Of a DNA stretch of 64,000 nucleotides, positions 11,500 to 22,329 are shown piece after piece (positions within the stretch are counted from its first letter, which is position 1; the number at the start of each line of letters is the position of its first letter). Source of the DNA: Petaurus breviceps papuanus (lineage: Eukaryota > Chordata > Mammalia > Diprotodontia > Petauridae); contig JAMXIF010001210.1 in NCBI GenBank assembly GCA_028583685.1, forward strand, positions 8,782,828-8,846,827, written 5' to 3'. Below the pieces are notes generated by a model. It did no database searches. It was not told where the DNA came from and saw only the letters and a list, made by a program, of their open reading frames with translations. The position numbers were made by a program, and so were the translations under genes.

Positions 11500-11690
11500 T
11501 AGGTGTAGAAACTCTACCAATGTAAACTTGAACCTTCTCTACACATTATAGGGTGTTGCCCAGGGCACTGAGAGATTTACTTGACCAGTATCACACAGCC
11601 AATCTGTTTTGGAAGCAGAGCATGAACCTTGGTCTTCCTAACTCTCAGGCCAGCTTGCTATCCACCACATCATTTTACCTCTTTAATTTA
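11500..11690 (-). repeat. CORE-SINE fragment
   Basis: 'gcactgagagatttacttga', 'tatcacacagccaatctg' and 'ttggtcttcctaactctcag' match the antisense core and tRNA-proximal part of an old SINE also seen at 15.8, 16.1 and 39.1 kb. Confidence 0.7.
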
Positions 11691-13123
11691 TATATGAACT
11701 AAAAAAGTAAAACAAATAGCAAAACAAAAACCCAACAATTATGGAATATTACAAAATTATTTCCAATTTTTTTTTAGAAAAAAAACTAGGAACAAATTAG
11801 CAAAAACTCTCATACTTTTAAGATAAACTACTAAAACTGTGCCATAGCTTCAAGCCTCTACTAAGGAAGTGAAATAATGGCCATCCCATTAATCCTATAA
11901 CTTAGTGATACTTCTCAACAAACCTCCACAGCAGGACTACAGCAACTATTTCTTTTTACTAAGTCTTGATCACTTTTGCAAAATTACGAACATTACAATT
12001 GCCAACCCAGTCAAAAGAGGGTTGGGGTTTTTTTCCTTAATGCAGCATAAAGTATTACCATGAATGATTAAAACAGTGATGTCCCAGTAAAAATAAAAAT
12101 AAATACAGTATGCATTATGATATCCTTTATTTTTATTGACTTCATTTACTTAGTTATGATAGTGGCAGTTTGTAATGTCTGCCAGTTAAGAATTTTTATG
12201 TGGAATAAAATTTAGGTGCTGCTAATGAGCCCTTTTAAATCTCTACTAAGTTAGCCAAAAATTCTATCTAGAGATGATCTACTAGAAAATGAGAACCCAT
12301 CCTAGCATCTTGCCATCTGCTCGCTGCTATTACTTTCTTCCTCAGCTTATTAAATAGCCACCCTAAAGAAATGACCCCCAAAGAGCATTCTTTTTTTTTC
12401 TTGGGAGCTAATTTGCTCAGCTAGTATTTCAGCTTGGTTAGAACGTAGAGTATGCTCTCCATGATTCCAAAAAGTTCACAAAATATTGGAGGGAAGTTAG
12501 AAAGGTAAGTACTAATGTTACAATGAAATCTGCTACTGTGGGCCAGGAAGTTGGTAAATGGCCGAGATAAAGACCATTACAGAGAGACAGACTTGCAGGT
12601 CCTGAACATCGAAGAAGGCTATTGATTGAGATTTGGGATTTGGGAAGCAGTGAGAAGCAAAACCCATGCTGACACTTTCATCAGTGGGTGAGCCAGGGGT
12701 TAATGAGTCAAGGAAAAGCCCACCCTACATTGGATGGTAGCAATGGTTATTATTAAGGGAAAATGTGTTTTTATTTGTAGATTCCCACCCATCTTGGACC
12801 CTGCTGAAGTTAAGTGAAATGAGGAGAGGACATGAAGGAAGCTGCTGAAGTTTTTCCTGTAAAACTTCATCCAAAGCAACATTTTCTTTTTTCCCTCTAG
12901 CCAATTACCAAGACCACCTCACCTCTGGTTCCCAATTTCTTGTACCCATTTTGCTGCAAAAGGGCATCTGAGGGATTGGAACGTGTAGAAGAAGTTCAGA
13001 GATCATCTGTTAGGTCTAAAGCGTATTAGAGATTTAGATTCATGTATAAACAAACATGTACATATATACATGTGTACATACATACACACAAGCATACATA
13101 TAAACTTAAATTATGTGTGGAGA
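11691..13123. other. Unassigned sequence
   Basis: AT-rich sequence with no recognised gene. A TACA/CATA-rich stretch lies at about 13,040-13,105 next to the LDHA retrocopy. The frame at 12,700-12,882 has no supporting feature. Confidence 0.5.
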
Positions 13124-13156
13124 CTACCATGAATTATTTTTATCAGTTATTTGTTG

Positions 13157-13162
13157 TTTATT
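13157..13162 (-). other. Retained AATAAA poly(A) signal of the LDHA retrocopy
   Basis: tttatt on the plus strand reads AATAAA on the minus strand. It sits about 22-27 nt before the left TSD, as expected if the source was a polyadenylated LDHA mRNA. The poly(A) tail itself has decayed to an A-rich stretch. Confidence 0.8.
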
Positions 13163-13253
13163 CAGTATTTAGGGTTAGTATGACACTTGAGGAATTGTTG
13201 CATTGTTGTACATATACAGATCTTTTTATTTAATATGGAAATTTACAACTATT

Positions 13254-13277
13254 TGTGTGTGTGTGTGTGTGTGTGTA
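13254..13277. repeat. (TG)n microsatellite in the LDHA retrocopy 3' UTR
   Basis: About a dozen TG units lie within the 3' UTR part of the LDHA retrocopy. Confidence 0.85.
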
Positions 13278-13754
13278 GGTAGACAAAAATCAGGTCCTCT
13301 GGAAATGTGATGCACGGGGCCATGCGGTAGAGCCCTAATGGAGGAGAGCACAAGGTAATCAATGCATCAATAAAGAATTACTACTGTATGGCATCTTGTA
13401 GACAGGAGTGTTGTCATCTGGACCTACAGGAAGCCTGTAGCACCTACATACAAGGCAGGTAGTTTATATACCTCTGGGGGACTGTCTGCTTGACACCAAC
13501 TACTGAGACAATACAAGTCACATCCAGCATCATATGCAAGCAACAACAGGGTTTAAACAAATAGTCACACTGTACTATTCCCCATTTCTGACTTTAGGAA
13601 GAGACTAGAGTGTGTTCACAGGTTATTTCTGGTGCTCAATCACTAATCAGAGGAAGGATTTGACCTATTTGAAAAGTGCATTATACATTACCCCTTAACC
13701 ACTGTCATGTTCTCTTGATGGCAGCACATTAAAATGTTTTAAAATTGCAGCTCC

Positions 13755-13952
13755 TAAACACCTGGCCATGTAACCTGGAGCAAGTTACTTAACCCCAATT
13801 GCTTAGGGGCGGCCAGGTGGCTCAGCGAGTAAAGAGTACCGGCTCCAGTGTTGGGACGACCTGGAGATCGAATCCGGGGCTCATACACTCAGCACCACAC
13901 CCAGAAATAACTGGCCGTGTAACCTTGAGCAAGTTACTTAACCCCGATTGCT

Positions 13953-13989
<37 letters not shown>
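13755..13989 (+). mobile_element. SINE-B insertion (tail fragment plus full unit) inside the LDHA retrocopy
   Basis: A 14 bp TSD, aaaattgcagctcc and aaatttgcagctcc (13/14), lies at 13,741-13,754 and 13,990-14,003. It duplicates the LDHA sequence encoding ELQ. Between the duplicates are a SINE-B 3' end alone (13,755-13,805, 'gtaacctggagcaagttact') and then a complete SINE-B from 'ggggcggccaggtggctcag' to an (AAAT)n tail. The TSD brackets both units, so they probably arrived together as a partial head-to-tail dimer. The insertion postdates the LDHA retrocopy. Confidence 0.9.
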
Positions 13990-15229
13990 AAATTTGCAGC
14001 TCCTTCTGGATTCCGCAAAGAGTATCTGCACTCTTCTTTAAACGGCTCTCCTCCTCTGGATTCAGGTTTACCTTCACCACATCTGAAATGTCACTCTGCC
14101 CCAAGACACATGGGATACTAAGGAAGACATCCTCATTAATGCCATATAAGTCCTTGATCATGGTGGAAATTGGATGCACTCTCCTAACATTCTTCATAAT
14201 GCTTTCTGCGAGATCTGCCACAGACAAGCCAATGGCTCAGGAAGTGTAGCTCTTCAGCTTGATCACCTCATAAGCAATTTCAACCACCTGTTTATGAATA
14301 TCTTTCCAATTCTTTGAATCAGCATCAGTTCCTATTTGAGTATTAACATTCTTCAGAGGTCCACCAGAGAGATTCACACCACTCCACACAGGAACACTGG
14401 AGTCTTCATGTTCCCCAAGGACCCATCCATGACAACTTGAAGAATGGACACCAAGTCACTCCCCCAATAGGTAACAGAAACTGGCAGAATCCAGATTGCA
14501 ACCACTTCCAATAACACAGTTCTTAGGAAAGCCACTTGGCTTCCAGGCCACATATGTCAAAATATCCACTGGATTGGAAACAGTACACAGCTTGCAATTA
14601 GGAATATATTTAACAATATTGGGAATGATGAAATTAAAGATATTCATATTATGCTGGACCAAATTAAGATGACTTTCTCCCTCTTGTTGATGTGCCCCAG
14701 CCATAGCAATGACCAGTTTTGAGTTTGCAGTTACACTGTATGTAGTCTTTTCCAGAAACAATCTTTGGTGTTTTGAGGAAAAGCCTGCCATGTTGGAGAT
14801 CCATCATCTCTCCCTTTAGTTTGTCTTCTATTACATCAACTAAGGCAAGCTCATCAGCCAGATCCTTTGCTAAGATACTGATGGCACATGCCATGCCAAC
14901 TGCACCAACCCAACAACAGTGATCTTGTACTGGGGGACCTGTTCCTCCTTTAGGACATTCAAAATCAGCTGATCTTTAATAGTAGATGCCATTTTGGGGG
15001 ATATCGAGGTTGCTGGTCAGACTGTGAAAGTTGTGAGTTATACATGAGATGGCTGCTCCCAGACTCGCACCTACTATGAATTTACATATACACAAATATA
15101 ATAACCTGCTTTTGCTACCATTTTTGAAGTCTTCTTATGCCTCATTCATCCCTTATGTACTCTGAAATCCAATGATATAGACCTGTGTGACATTCTTCAA
15201 ACAAGATACTCCATCCCCCCACTCTGGGC

Positions 15230-15512
15230 ATTTTCACTGGCTGTCTCTCATGTCTCAGTTTCTCTTTTTTCATCTCTGCTTTCTGGCTCCCTTCAAGTAT
15301 CAGCTAAAGTCTCATCTTCTATGAAAAGCCTTTCTTGGTTCTTCTTAGCACTCGTGCCTTCCCACTGTTAATTTTGTCTGATTTATCCCATATATGTCTT
15401 GTTTATACATAGTTATTTATATTTTCCTTCCCTAATTAGACTGTAACCTCCACATGGAGCACAATGCCAGGAACATATATATGCTCAATAAATGTATATT
15501 GACTAACATATG
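15230..15512 (+). repeat. L2 3' region
   Basis: 'gctttctggctcccttcaag', 'aaaagcctttcttggttctt' and the terminal 'atatgctcaataaatgt' are the sense L2 3' end. A TATG-rich low-complexity tract (about 15,512-15,715) follows directly. Confidence 0.75.
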
Positions 15513-15715
15513 AGTGTATGTGTGTATGTTTGTGTGGGGGAGGGGTAAGAAAGAGGGAAAATGTATATGTATGTGTATAACATATACAATAATACATTGA
15601 TAGAACATATATATACAGTACATATAATAGAGATTATATAGATATACACACTCACATGTACACACATACATATATAACATATACATATGTACATACATAC
15701 ACACATGTGTATGTG
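15512..15715. repeat. TATG/CATA-rich low-complexity tract
   Basis: Alternating tatg, catata and cacaca units. The minus-strand Cys/Tyr-rich frames at 15,432-15,745 are translations of this simple sequence, not genes. Confidence 0.8.
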
Positions 15716-15744
15716 GCAGGGGGAGGAACCTAACAATGATTTCA

Positions 15745-15910
15745 TTGTTTCAGGTAACTATCACTAAGGAAACTCCTTCAAAAAATCAATATTCGTTCTC
15801 CAACTTATAATTGTGGAGAATTGCTTAGAGGACTGGGAAGTTAAGTGAGTTTCCCACAGTCATACAGCCAGTATGTGTCAAAGGCAGAACTTGGACTCAG
15901 TCCTTCTTGC
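15745..15910 (-). repeat. CORE-SINE fragment
   Basis: 'aattgcttagaggactggga', 'cagtcatacagccagtatgt' and 'aacttggactcagtc' match the antisense old SINE seen at 11.5 kb. Confidence 0.75.
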
Positions 15911-16029
15911 TACAAAGGTAGTAAAGTAGGAAACTACAAAGGTAGTTTCCATCCACTACCCAAAATATAAAGATGCAGGCTGGATTTGGCATTGCACTAG
16001 TCACTCTAAAAAACCCCCTGAGGGAGGGA

Positions 16030-16195
16030 ACTTCCTTTTTACCAATGTAGTTGGGGCATCTTATAGTCTTACAGAATTGCCTAGAGCACTGAGAGATTAA
16101 TGTCTTGCGCACACTAACAGAGTCAATATATGACAGTCAGAATTTGAACCCAGGTCTGGATGGAAGGCTAACTCATTATCCACTAAATAATGTTG
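16030..16195 (-). repeat. CORE-SINE fragment
   Basis: 'cttacagaattgcctagagc', 'actgagagattaatgtcttg' and 'gaatttgaacccaggtctgg' match the same antisense SINE as 15,745-15,910. The pair could be two insertions or a local duplication. Confidence 0.75.
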
Positions 16196-16903
16196 ACTCT
16201 TTCTGTGGGAGTTAGAAGGGAAATTATTTACATTGGTCAGCTGGAATCAATCTGAAAGGGACTTAAAGTAGAAATGTAGTGTGGAAGTTAAGATTACTTC
16301 TATTATTAGATCCCATTACTATATCATACTTATTATTAATGTATATTTATATTTATATTTGGAATGAGGATTGATCAGTGAAGATCTTGTCTTCTAGATC
16401 CTTCTTGACCTCCACACCTTCAGAATTGGGGACTTAAAGTTCATCAACACTCATATGCCCTTGGAAGAGTGAGTGCTCCTAAGGATGGCAATCAGTTCTG
16501 ACTGGTTAGCTATTAAAGAGAAGAATAAATATTATGAAAGGTAGAAGTAGTTTGGTGAGGGGCTTTGGGACCTGAGCACTGGTTCTCAGACCACCCCCAG
16601 CCTCAGGCAATCTGAACAAATGATCTACCTCAGATTAAATTCTTTGTAAGATTCTTTAGTTGGGTGGTAAAAATTGCAAGATTTTATCTCATCATGCACC
16701 CTGCCATTCAGAGAACTAAGCTTTGACCTAATTTCCAAATGAGGAATCCCCAGTATTAATAATAAATTATTTAATAATTCTTCCTCTCATATGTAGTAAA
16801 ATAATCATATTTTAGTCTAATGCATACATAGTGTTGGTTTCCCTTCTTGAATAGTTAGCATCATCTCTATTGAAGTATTTCTAGCAGGTGGCCTATTGGA
16901 TTC
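16196..16903. other. Unassigned sequence
   Basis: No gene, RNA or repeat family is recognised. Confidence 0.5.
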
Positions 16904-17070
16904 TTTATTTTTCTTTCTTTCTCTTTCTTTCTTTATTTCCTCCTTTCCTTCCCTCCCTCCCTCCCTTCCTTCTCTCCCTCCCTCCCTTCCTCCCTCCCTT
17001 CCTTCCTTCCTTCCTTCCTTCCTTCCTTCCTTCCTTCCTTCCTTCCTTCCTTCCTTCCTTCCTTCCTTTT
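16904..17070. repeat. (TTCC)n / (CCTT)n polypyrimidine microsatellite
   Basis: About 165 bp of imperfect, then perfect, TTCC repeats with CCCT interruptions on the plus strand. The Ser/Leu/Pro-rich plus-strand frames and the Arg/Lys/Gly-rich minus-strand frame over it are simple-repeat translations. Confidence 0.95.
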
Positions 17071-17689
17071 CTCTTTTTTTTCTTGCTTTCTTGTAGTACC
17101 AGGAATTTTGTTCTAAATGCCATTCACTCTGCTATCCTTTGTGTCAAGTTGATCTTCTTGATGATTTCAAGTAGGGGCCAACTGCAAGCTTATCTTGCTC
17201 CATCTATTTCTAACATTCATAAATACTTTTTAATCAAACTGATTAAAATGCTGATCTCACCAGGGCTATGACTAGAACCCAATTGGCTGGAATTTTCATG
17301 TTTCTGATAGACTTTTGTAGCTACTGTACTTATCTCAGTCTACAGAGGACTTTCTCCCTACATCATCCTGGTTGGCATTCCCTTTGTCATCCTCCTCTCC
17401 CCTAAATGTGTATAATGGTTTGAATATTGAAGAGAATGTTAATAACATTAATAACTGATAGTCATATAATTATTCTTGCTCTCTGGGATTTTACATTGTC
17501 CTGGAATGATACATAACATGTACAGAAATAGAAGTAATATTAAGTAGAATGTGGTAGGTATACAGGAGAGATCTGAAATGTTTTAGGAAAATGTATAGAG
17601 GGAGAAATCACTTTTAATTGTGAGAAACTATGGAAGCTTCACAGAACAGGAGGTACTTAAGCAGAGACTTGAAAAAAGAATTTCCCTTA
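17071..17689. other. Unassigned sequence
   Basis: No gene or repeat family is recognised. Confidence 0.5.
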
Positions 17690-17803
17690 AAGCATAGGTT
17701 CAAATCTTACTTCTAAACATCCTTTACCTCTGAGACCTTGGGCAAGTTACAACTTCTGTGAGCCTCAATCTGCTTATGTCTAAAATGAGGTTTTGGACTA
17801 GAT
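17690..17803 (+). repeat. CORE-SINE, left part of a split copy
   Basis: 'gttcaaatcttacttctaaa', 'gaccttgggcaagttacaac' and 'aaaatgaggttttggactag' are the sense body. The expected continuation 'agtcccttttcagctgtaaa' is found after the DNA transposon at 18,902-18,960, so the SINE was split by it. Confidence 0.8.
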
Positions 17804-17883
17804 CAGTGGTTCCTATTTAGTGGTTTGGCAACCCCTTACAGGTTTGCAATGAATGTCAAAGGAATTCCTTCAAGGAAATAACT

Positions 17884-17887
<4 letters not shown>

Positions 17888-17934
<47 letters not shown>

Positions 17935-17944
17935 NNNNNNNNNN

Positions 17945-18016
<72 letters not shown>
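17888..18016. repeat. (CT)n tract with an assembly gap
   Basis: A pure CT run, interrupted by 10 Ns at 17,935-17,944, followed by an (AAAT)n stretch. The gap sits inside the repeat, so the true length is unknown. Confidence 0.95.
17935..17944. other. Assembly gap (10 N)
   Basis: Ten Ns inside a (CT)n tract; the repeat was probably too long or noisy to assemble. Confidence 1.
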
Positions 18017-18019
<3 letters not shown>

Positions 18020-18314
18020 AAATAAATAAATACAGATTTTTGGCAAGCATGTACATGATGAATGGATTATAGATGTTCCTCTGCAGTGATTTACAATACA
18101 GATTAAAATTTTTTTTTCCAGTCATTTAGTACCACATATTGGTGTAAGCAGCTTCATGTTTTTGTTGTTTTAATTCAAAATCCAAAAAAAACTCAATGTA
18201 GAACCAAATTAAAAACTGTGTTTGTCTAATGTTGAGCTAAACATTGCAATTGTTTTTCAAGTTAAAAAATTAAACATGAAATTTAGGTATACATAGTATC
18301 CTCACATTATGTTA

Positions 18315-18470
18315 TGGGGTGGCTAGGTGGAGCAGGGAATAGAGCACCAGCCCTGGAGTCAGGAGGGCCTGAGTTCAAATCTGGCCTCAGACGCTTTATA
18401 CAAAAACTAGCCATGTGACCTTGGGCAAGTCACTTAACCCCAATTGCCCTCCAAAAAGCAAAAAAAAAAA
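18315..18470 (+). mobile_element. SINE-A inside the hAT-like element
   Basis: It runs from 'ggggtggctaggtggagcag' to 'ccaattgccctccaaaaagc' plus poly(A). The TSD is not clear. It lies within the hAT-like element and is younger than it. Confidence 0.9.
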
Positions 18471-18901
18471 TCTTATAAGTTGTTATTAATTTCATTAAAA
18501 TGTTATTATGATAAAAATTATAAAACAAAATAATTTAATAGGAAGTCTTGCAGATAATAGTTATATAATTACTGTTACTTTTATTCTTACAGAATATCCT
18601 ATATAAAATATTCAGAATTATTATGTTTTACAATTTATATTTAGAAATTTTACACTTATAAGTAGAAAAAATATTAAATATTGTATTTTATAATTATATT
18701 ATATAACATAAATTTGATTTGGAACTTTTGCAGTAAAAGTTACCAATTAAATTTGTTGTAAGCCCTTAATAAAAACATCTAAAATAATATTTTGAGCAAT
18801 ATTTTCAAATATCCTGGGGATTCACAAGGCTTTTTTTGTTATTATTGTTCTAATTAAAAGGGTTTCATTGAATAATAACAACAAAAAATTGAGAACTACT
18901 A

Positions 18902-18960
18902 AACTATAAAGATTATACCAATAGTCCCTTTTCAGCTGTAAATCTAATTAATGGTCATAA
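18902..18960 (+). repeat. CORE-SINE, right part of the split copy
   Basis: 'agtcccttttcagctgtaaa' continues the SINE interrupted at 17,803. Confidence 0.7.
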
Positions 18961-19080
18961 GGTTGTAGAGCTAGAATTCAAATTTATTGGTCCTCCAACT
19001 CATTGCTCTTCCAATTTTAACAGAGAACAACTATGTCTTTAATTTTTAATATTATGCTACTAACATTAACCATTATATTT

Positions 19081-19265
19081 CACAGGATCACAAGTTTAGA
19101 ACTGAAAGATACCTTAGAGGTCTTTGAGTCCAACCATGCTCATTTTATAGGTGAAGAAACTGAGGTTCAGGGAAATTATTTGACTTACGGCAATAAAAGT
19201 AGCATTTGCAATGGAATTCAAACGTGTCTTCCAGACTCCAAGTCCAGTGTTATCTCCATTACACT
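19081..19265 (-). repeat. MIR-type SINE fragment
   Basis: 'tttagaactgaaagatacct', 'tcattttataggtgaagaaa' and 'ccagactccaagtccagtgt' match the reverse strand of a MIR-type element. The 82-codon frame over it is not a gene. Confidence 0.75.
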
Positions 19266-22256
19266 ATTCTTCTTTGATTAAAGAACAGTTTTATTGTCTC
19301 TCTATGTTGTTATGTTCTTATAGATTATGTATTTTATTCTTTTTGCTCTTTCTGTACTTTGCATAATTTAACATAAGCACTCCCATGCTTCTCCGAATTC
19401 TTCATGTATGTTTTTACCTATGATACAGAAATATTCCATTAATATGCCCTAAAGTATGCTTAGTAGTTGGGCACACCTTTGTTTCCAGATCTTTCCTCCC
19501 TCACCCCCCCCCCCCAATGATGATGCTTTGTTTGTTTGTTTGTTTGTTTTGTTTTGGAAATAGATCTTTTCTTTCTGTCAATATCTTTTGATTCTTTAAA
19601 ATAATAGTTCAAGGAATTTACAGTTACTTTTGAAAAAAACAAGCAATCAACAAATAAAGAGTCCCTTGTCCCACATTTATCTTTTCTCTAGCCTTAGTCA
19701 CATGAAAACATTTAATTTCTTTATCATTTCAAGATATTTGAATTTCTGATATTTGGTCTATTTGCCTGGCATCCTGTTAACTTCTCATTCCTTTTGAAGA
19801 AATGATTCAAATTTGCTCTTTTTACTAAACATTCAATTATTTTCTCTATGTTTGGGCTCATTGTTATAAGATATGTTAATTTTTTGTTTGAACGAATTTC
19901 CTTTGCTCTTAAGAATATTGTATTGCACGTTTTCCTTCAATCTGGAAGACACAGAATAACTATGCAAAATTTCCATTAGTTTCCACTGGATTTGAAGGTT
20001 ATTATTTTTCCTCTGAAGACTGTAAAATGTTTTCTTTGCTATTGTAACTCAGATATTTGACTAAGATTTCTTAGAGTGCATTGTTTAAACTTGGAGTTTC
20101 TTCCCACTACTATTCTGTCAATTCTCATGCTAGTTGACATCTGCTTCCAATATGTATGAACAGTTTTCTCTCTCTTTTTTAAGTACAGCATTTATATTTT
20201 CTTTTTCATGTCATTTTCCTAGATCTTTTGTATTTATATTATCTCTTTGCATTCTAGCTTCTGATTCCATATTCTTGTTTTGTAGAGCTCTTATATGCTC
20301 CAATTAGTTTTTTTCCCCCTATTATTTTTCCTTCTATTTATGCACTTTTGCATTTCAATTCTGACATCTCCTAGAGACTATAGTCTATCTTGGGTTAGAT
20401 GGCCTCTCATTTTCTTTCCAACTCTGATTATGTGTTCCTATCACCCTCTCTTAAATATTCTCTATCATGCTTTCCCACTGTGGTTCACAAATTTTTTTAA
20501 TGGAAAAAATATATTCTTAACATATAATACTATTCCACCACCCTTTTCATTTGTTTTTAATTTTATTTTTCTAATTGAACTCTTATTTGCCTAAAGTCTA
20601 ATTCATTTTAAATCCATCTAGCCTAATTCCTTTCAAGCCAGGGTCACTTTCGTTTATATAGCTGGATGAGCTAGTTAAAGATTTTAAGGTACTTAAAAAA
20701 AATGAACACTACATTGTCAGGTTTAGTGGCTATACTGTGATCCTGGAGATTCAGAATAGATTTTTAAAAATTTTTGATATTTCAGTTTAACTTTTAGGAT
20801 GATTCCAGATTGATGATACAATGATGCAAATGTATGTTTGACTTTAAGTCTTGAGATTTTAGTTATTCTAATAAGAGTTGAATTTTGGATATTTTCTTAA
20901 TAGGTGACCCATTTTATCAAATATTAATTTCATTTTTTAAATGAATTAAATCTGGACAAATTTCAAGTACTCATACTTATCTGTAATCTCACTGATTGGG
21001 AAGTTCCTTACAATGATGCATATTATGACCTATCTGTGTACTTCCTATGCAAATCTTGTCCATGTCCTCACACAAGTTAGTACAGGGAGGACACCCAATG
21101 TGCTAGAAGCCTTCTTTATTTTCTTTTAAAATCTTCAGGCTGTTAGCAGAATTCTGGCTATCTATCTGCCATCTCTTGTTCATATTATTTTCCAATTACA
21201 CATTTCCTTGATGACACCTTTGATTCCTGTTATTCTTCAAAGATTCTTATTACTTGTGTATTCCAGTCCCCTCATTGTCCCCATAGATGTTTCTATTGTC
21301 CTAGGTATACTACTTAGATACTGTATTCCATATCTCACAGTCAAGTGACAATGCCAATAGAATGCTCATATTTATAAGATAGGCCTTAACCTTTATGGGA
21401 AGGTTGGCTCATTAAAGAAGCTTGCAATTTCCTGAAAGAAAATTGTGATTTCCTACTTTTGTTCAGTTCTGGGCCTAACTAGCTAATCAGTCATGCTATC
21501 TTTCTCATATATACATACTAATGTAAAAGATATAAGGATAGTCCATACAAATGCATAGAAAACATACATGTGTCTGTCTATCAATCGTCAACGTTCAGAG
21601 TTTGTTCTAAGAAAGACAAATGCAATTATGCTGTGTCTGCATTTAATTTCTCTCACAAGCTGGTGACATGACAGTCCAGAACTGGCTCTATTTGGGGCCT
21701 GGGATGCCCAGTTTCTATACTTTTTCCACAGGGGCAGATATCACCCCACCATCATTTCACCTCCAGACAAAGGAATACCTGTTCTATCAGACCACCCTCT
21801 AACTATATCACTCCCAGACTTGGACTATCTAGACAGAAGAATCTGCCTCCACCCAAGCCTGAGCAGAACACAATGGAAATTCCATACCTTTGATTAAATC
21901 AATTCAGGCTTGGGTCAGGATTTGACCAGGATAAGACTCAAAGCAATTTCGTTATCAGTAATGTCCTTCTGAAGGACTTTAGAAAAGGATGCTGGGGGCT
22001 GGAGCTCTGAGTCTCCAAGATACACACTATCTGACTGTCTTTTCTATCTGTCTATCTATATATCCATCTATCTATCCCCTTGGCCTTTCCTGTGTGGATG
22101 GTTTTCTATTTAAATTGCCATCCTGTACCAGTAAAATTGCACATAATCATATCATCAAAACAAATTTTAAAAAAACCACCAATTTCTAACTGTATCATAG
22201 TAAATATTTATCAGGAAATCAAGAAGAACCTAGGAAAATAAAGTAGAGCATGATAT
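19266..22256. other. Long unassigned AT-rich stretch with a nested hairpin
   Basis: About 3 kb of pyrimidine-leaning AT-rich sequence on the plus strand. Parts of 19.7-21.3 kb read like an eroded antisense LINE, but I cannot place them in a family. A perfect 12 bp inverted repeat, acccaagcctga and tcaggcttgggt, lies at 21,851-21,862 and 21,904-21,915. Between the arms is atggaaattccat (21,873-21,885), itself a palindrome. No gene is supported. Confidence 0.5.
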
Positions 22257-22300
22257 ACATACATACATACATACATACACATACATACATACATATGTAT
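22257..22300. repeat. (ACAT)n microsatellite
   Basis: About eleven imperfect ACAT units. Confidence 0.9.
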
Positions 22301-22329
22301 TATTTGGTCAATATCATATAATTATTTTT

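Larger units (their letters stand above)
13136..15070 (-). pseudogene. LDHA: Processed pseudogene (retrocopy) of lactate dehydrogenase A
   Basis: LDH A converts pyruvate and lactate in the cytosol; this copy cannot. The initiator ATG is at 14,992-14,990 and gives [10 protein letters not shown], close to LDHA MATLKDQLI. Later segments give [32 protein letters not shown], and near the end [12 protein letters not shown] and [15 protein letters not shown]. The C-terminal KELQF and TAA (13,739-13,741) are LDHA, not LDHB. Introns are absent. The copy has frame shifts near codon 29 and near codon 82, a CGA-to-TGA type stop after Leu-Gly-Glu, and a Trp-to-TGA change in the YTSW segment. The catalytic His in GEH is kept, but both arginines of the NLDSARFRY motif are replaced. 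The 3' UTR resembles human LDHA ('gatgctggatg', 'aaaaagatct', 'aacaatgcaac') down to AATAAA at 13,162-13,157. A 12 bp TSD (11/12) lies at 13,124-13,135 and 15,071-15,082. A SINE-B splits the copy at 13,755-13,989. Confidence 0.95.
17804..18901. mobile_element. hAT-like DNA transposon remnant (about 1.1 kb)
   Basis: The left end reads 'cagtggttcctatttagtgg', and the right end, reverse-complemented, 'tagtagttctcaattttttg'. Both resemble the hAT/Charlie terminus CAGTGGTTCTCAA. The 8 bp flanks match only partly (about 5 of 8), fitting an old insertion. The interior is AT-rich and holds a (CT)n tract with an assembly gap and a SINE-A. No transposase frame is recognisable, so it is a nonautonomous or eroded copy. 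Confidence 0.7.

Noticed and set aside
14456-14894. LDHA-like open frames that might suggest a functional lactate dehydrogenase gene
   Set aside because: The frames are pieces of an intronless, frame-shifted copy with a TSD and poly(A) signal, split by a SINE; it is a processed pseudogene.
16888-17271. Long Ser/Leu/Pro-rich frames on the plus strand and a Gly/Arg/Lys-rich frame on the minus strand
   Set aside because: They are translations of the (TTCC)n microsatellite in different frames.
19440-21330. A possible antisense LINE or decayed gene in a pyrimidine-leaning region
   Set aside because: No continuous similarity to a LINE family or protein could be established by eye, so I left it unassigned.
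22257-22300. Direct repeats considered as a possible CRISPR-like array or minisatellite array
   Set aside because: This is a plain tetranucleotide microsatellite with no spacers. No regularly spaced repeat array exists in the window.
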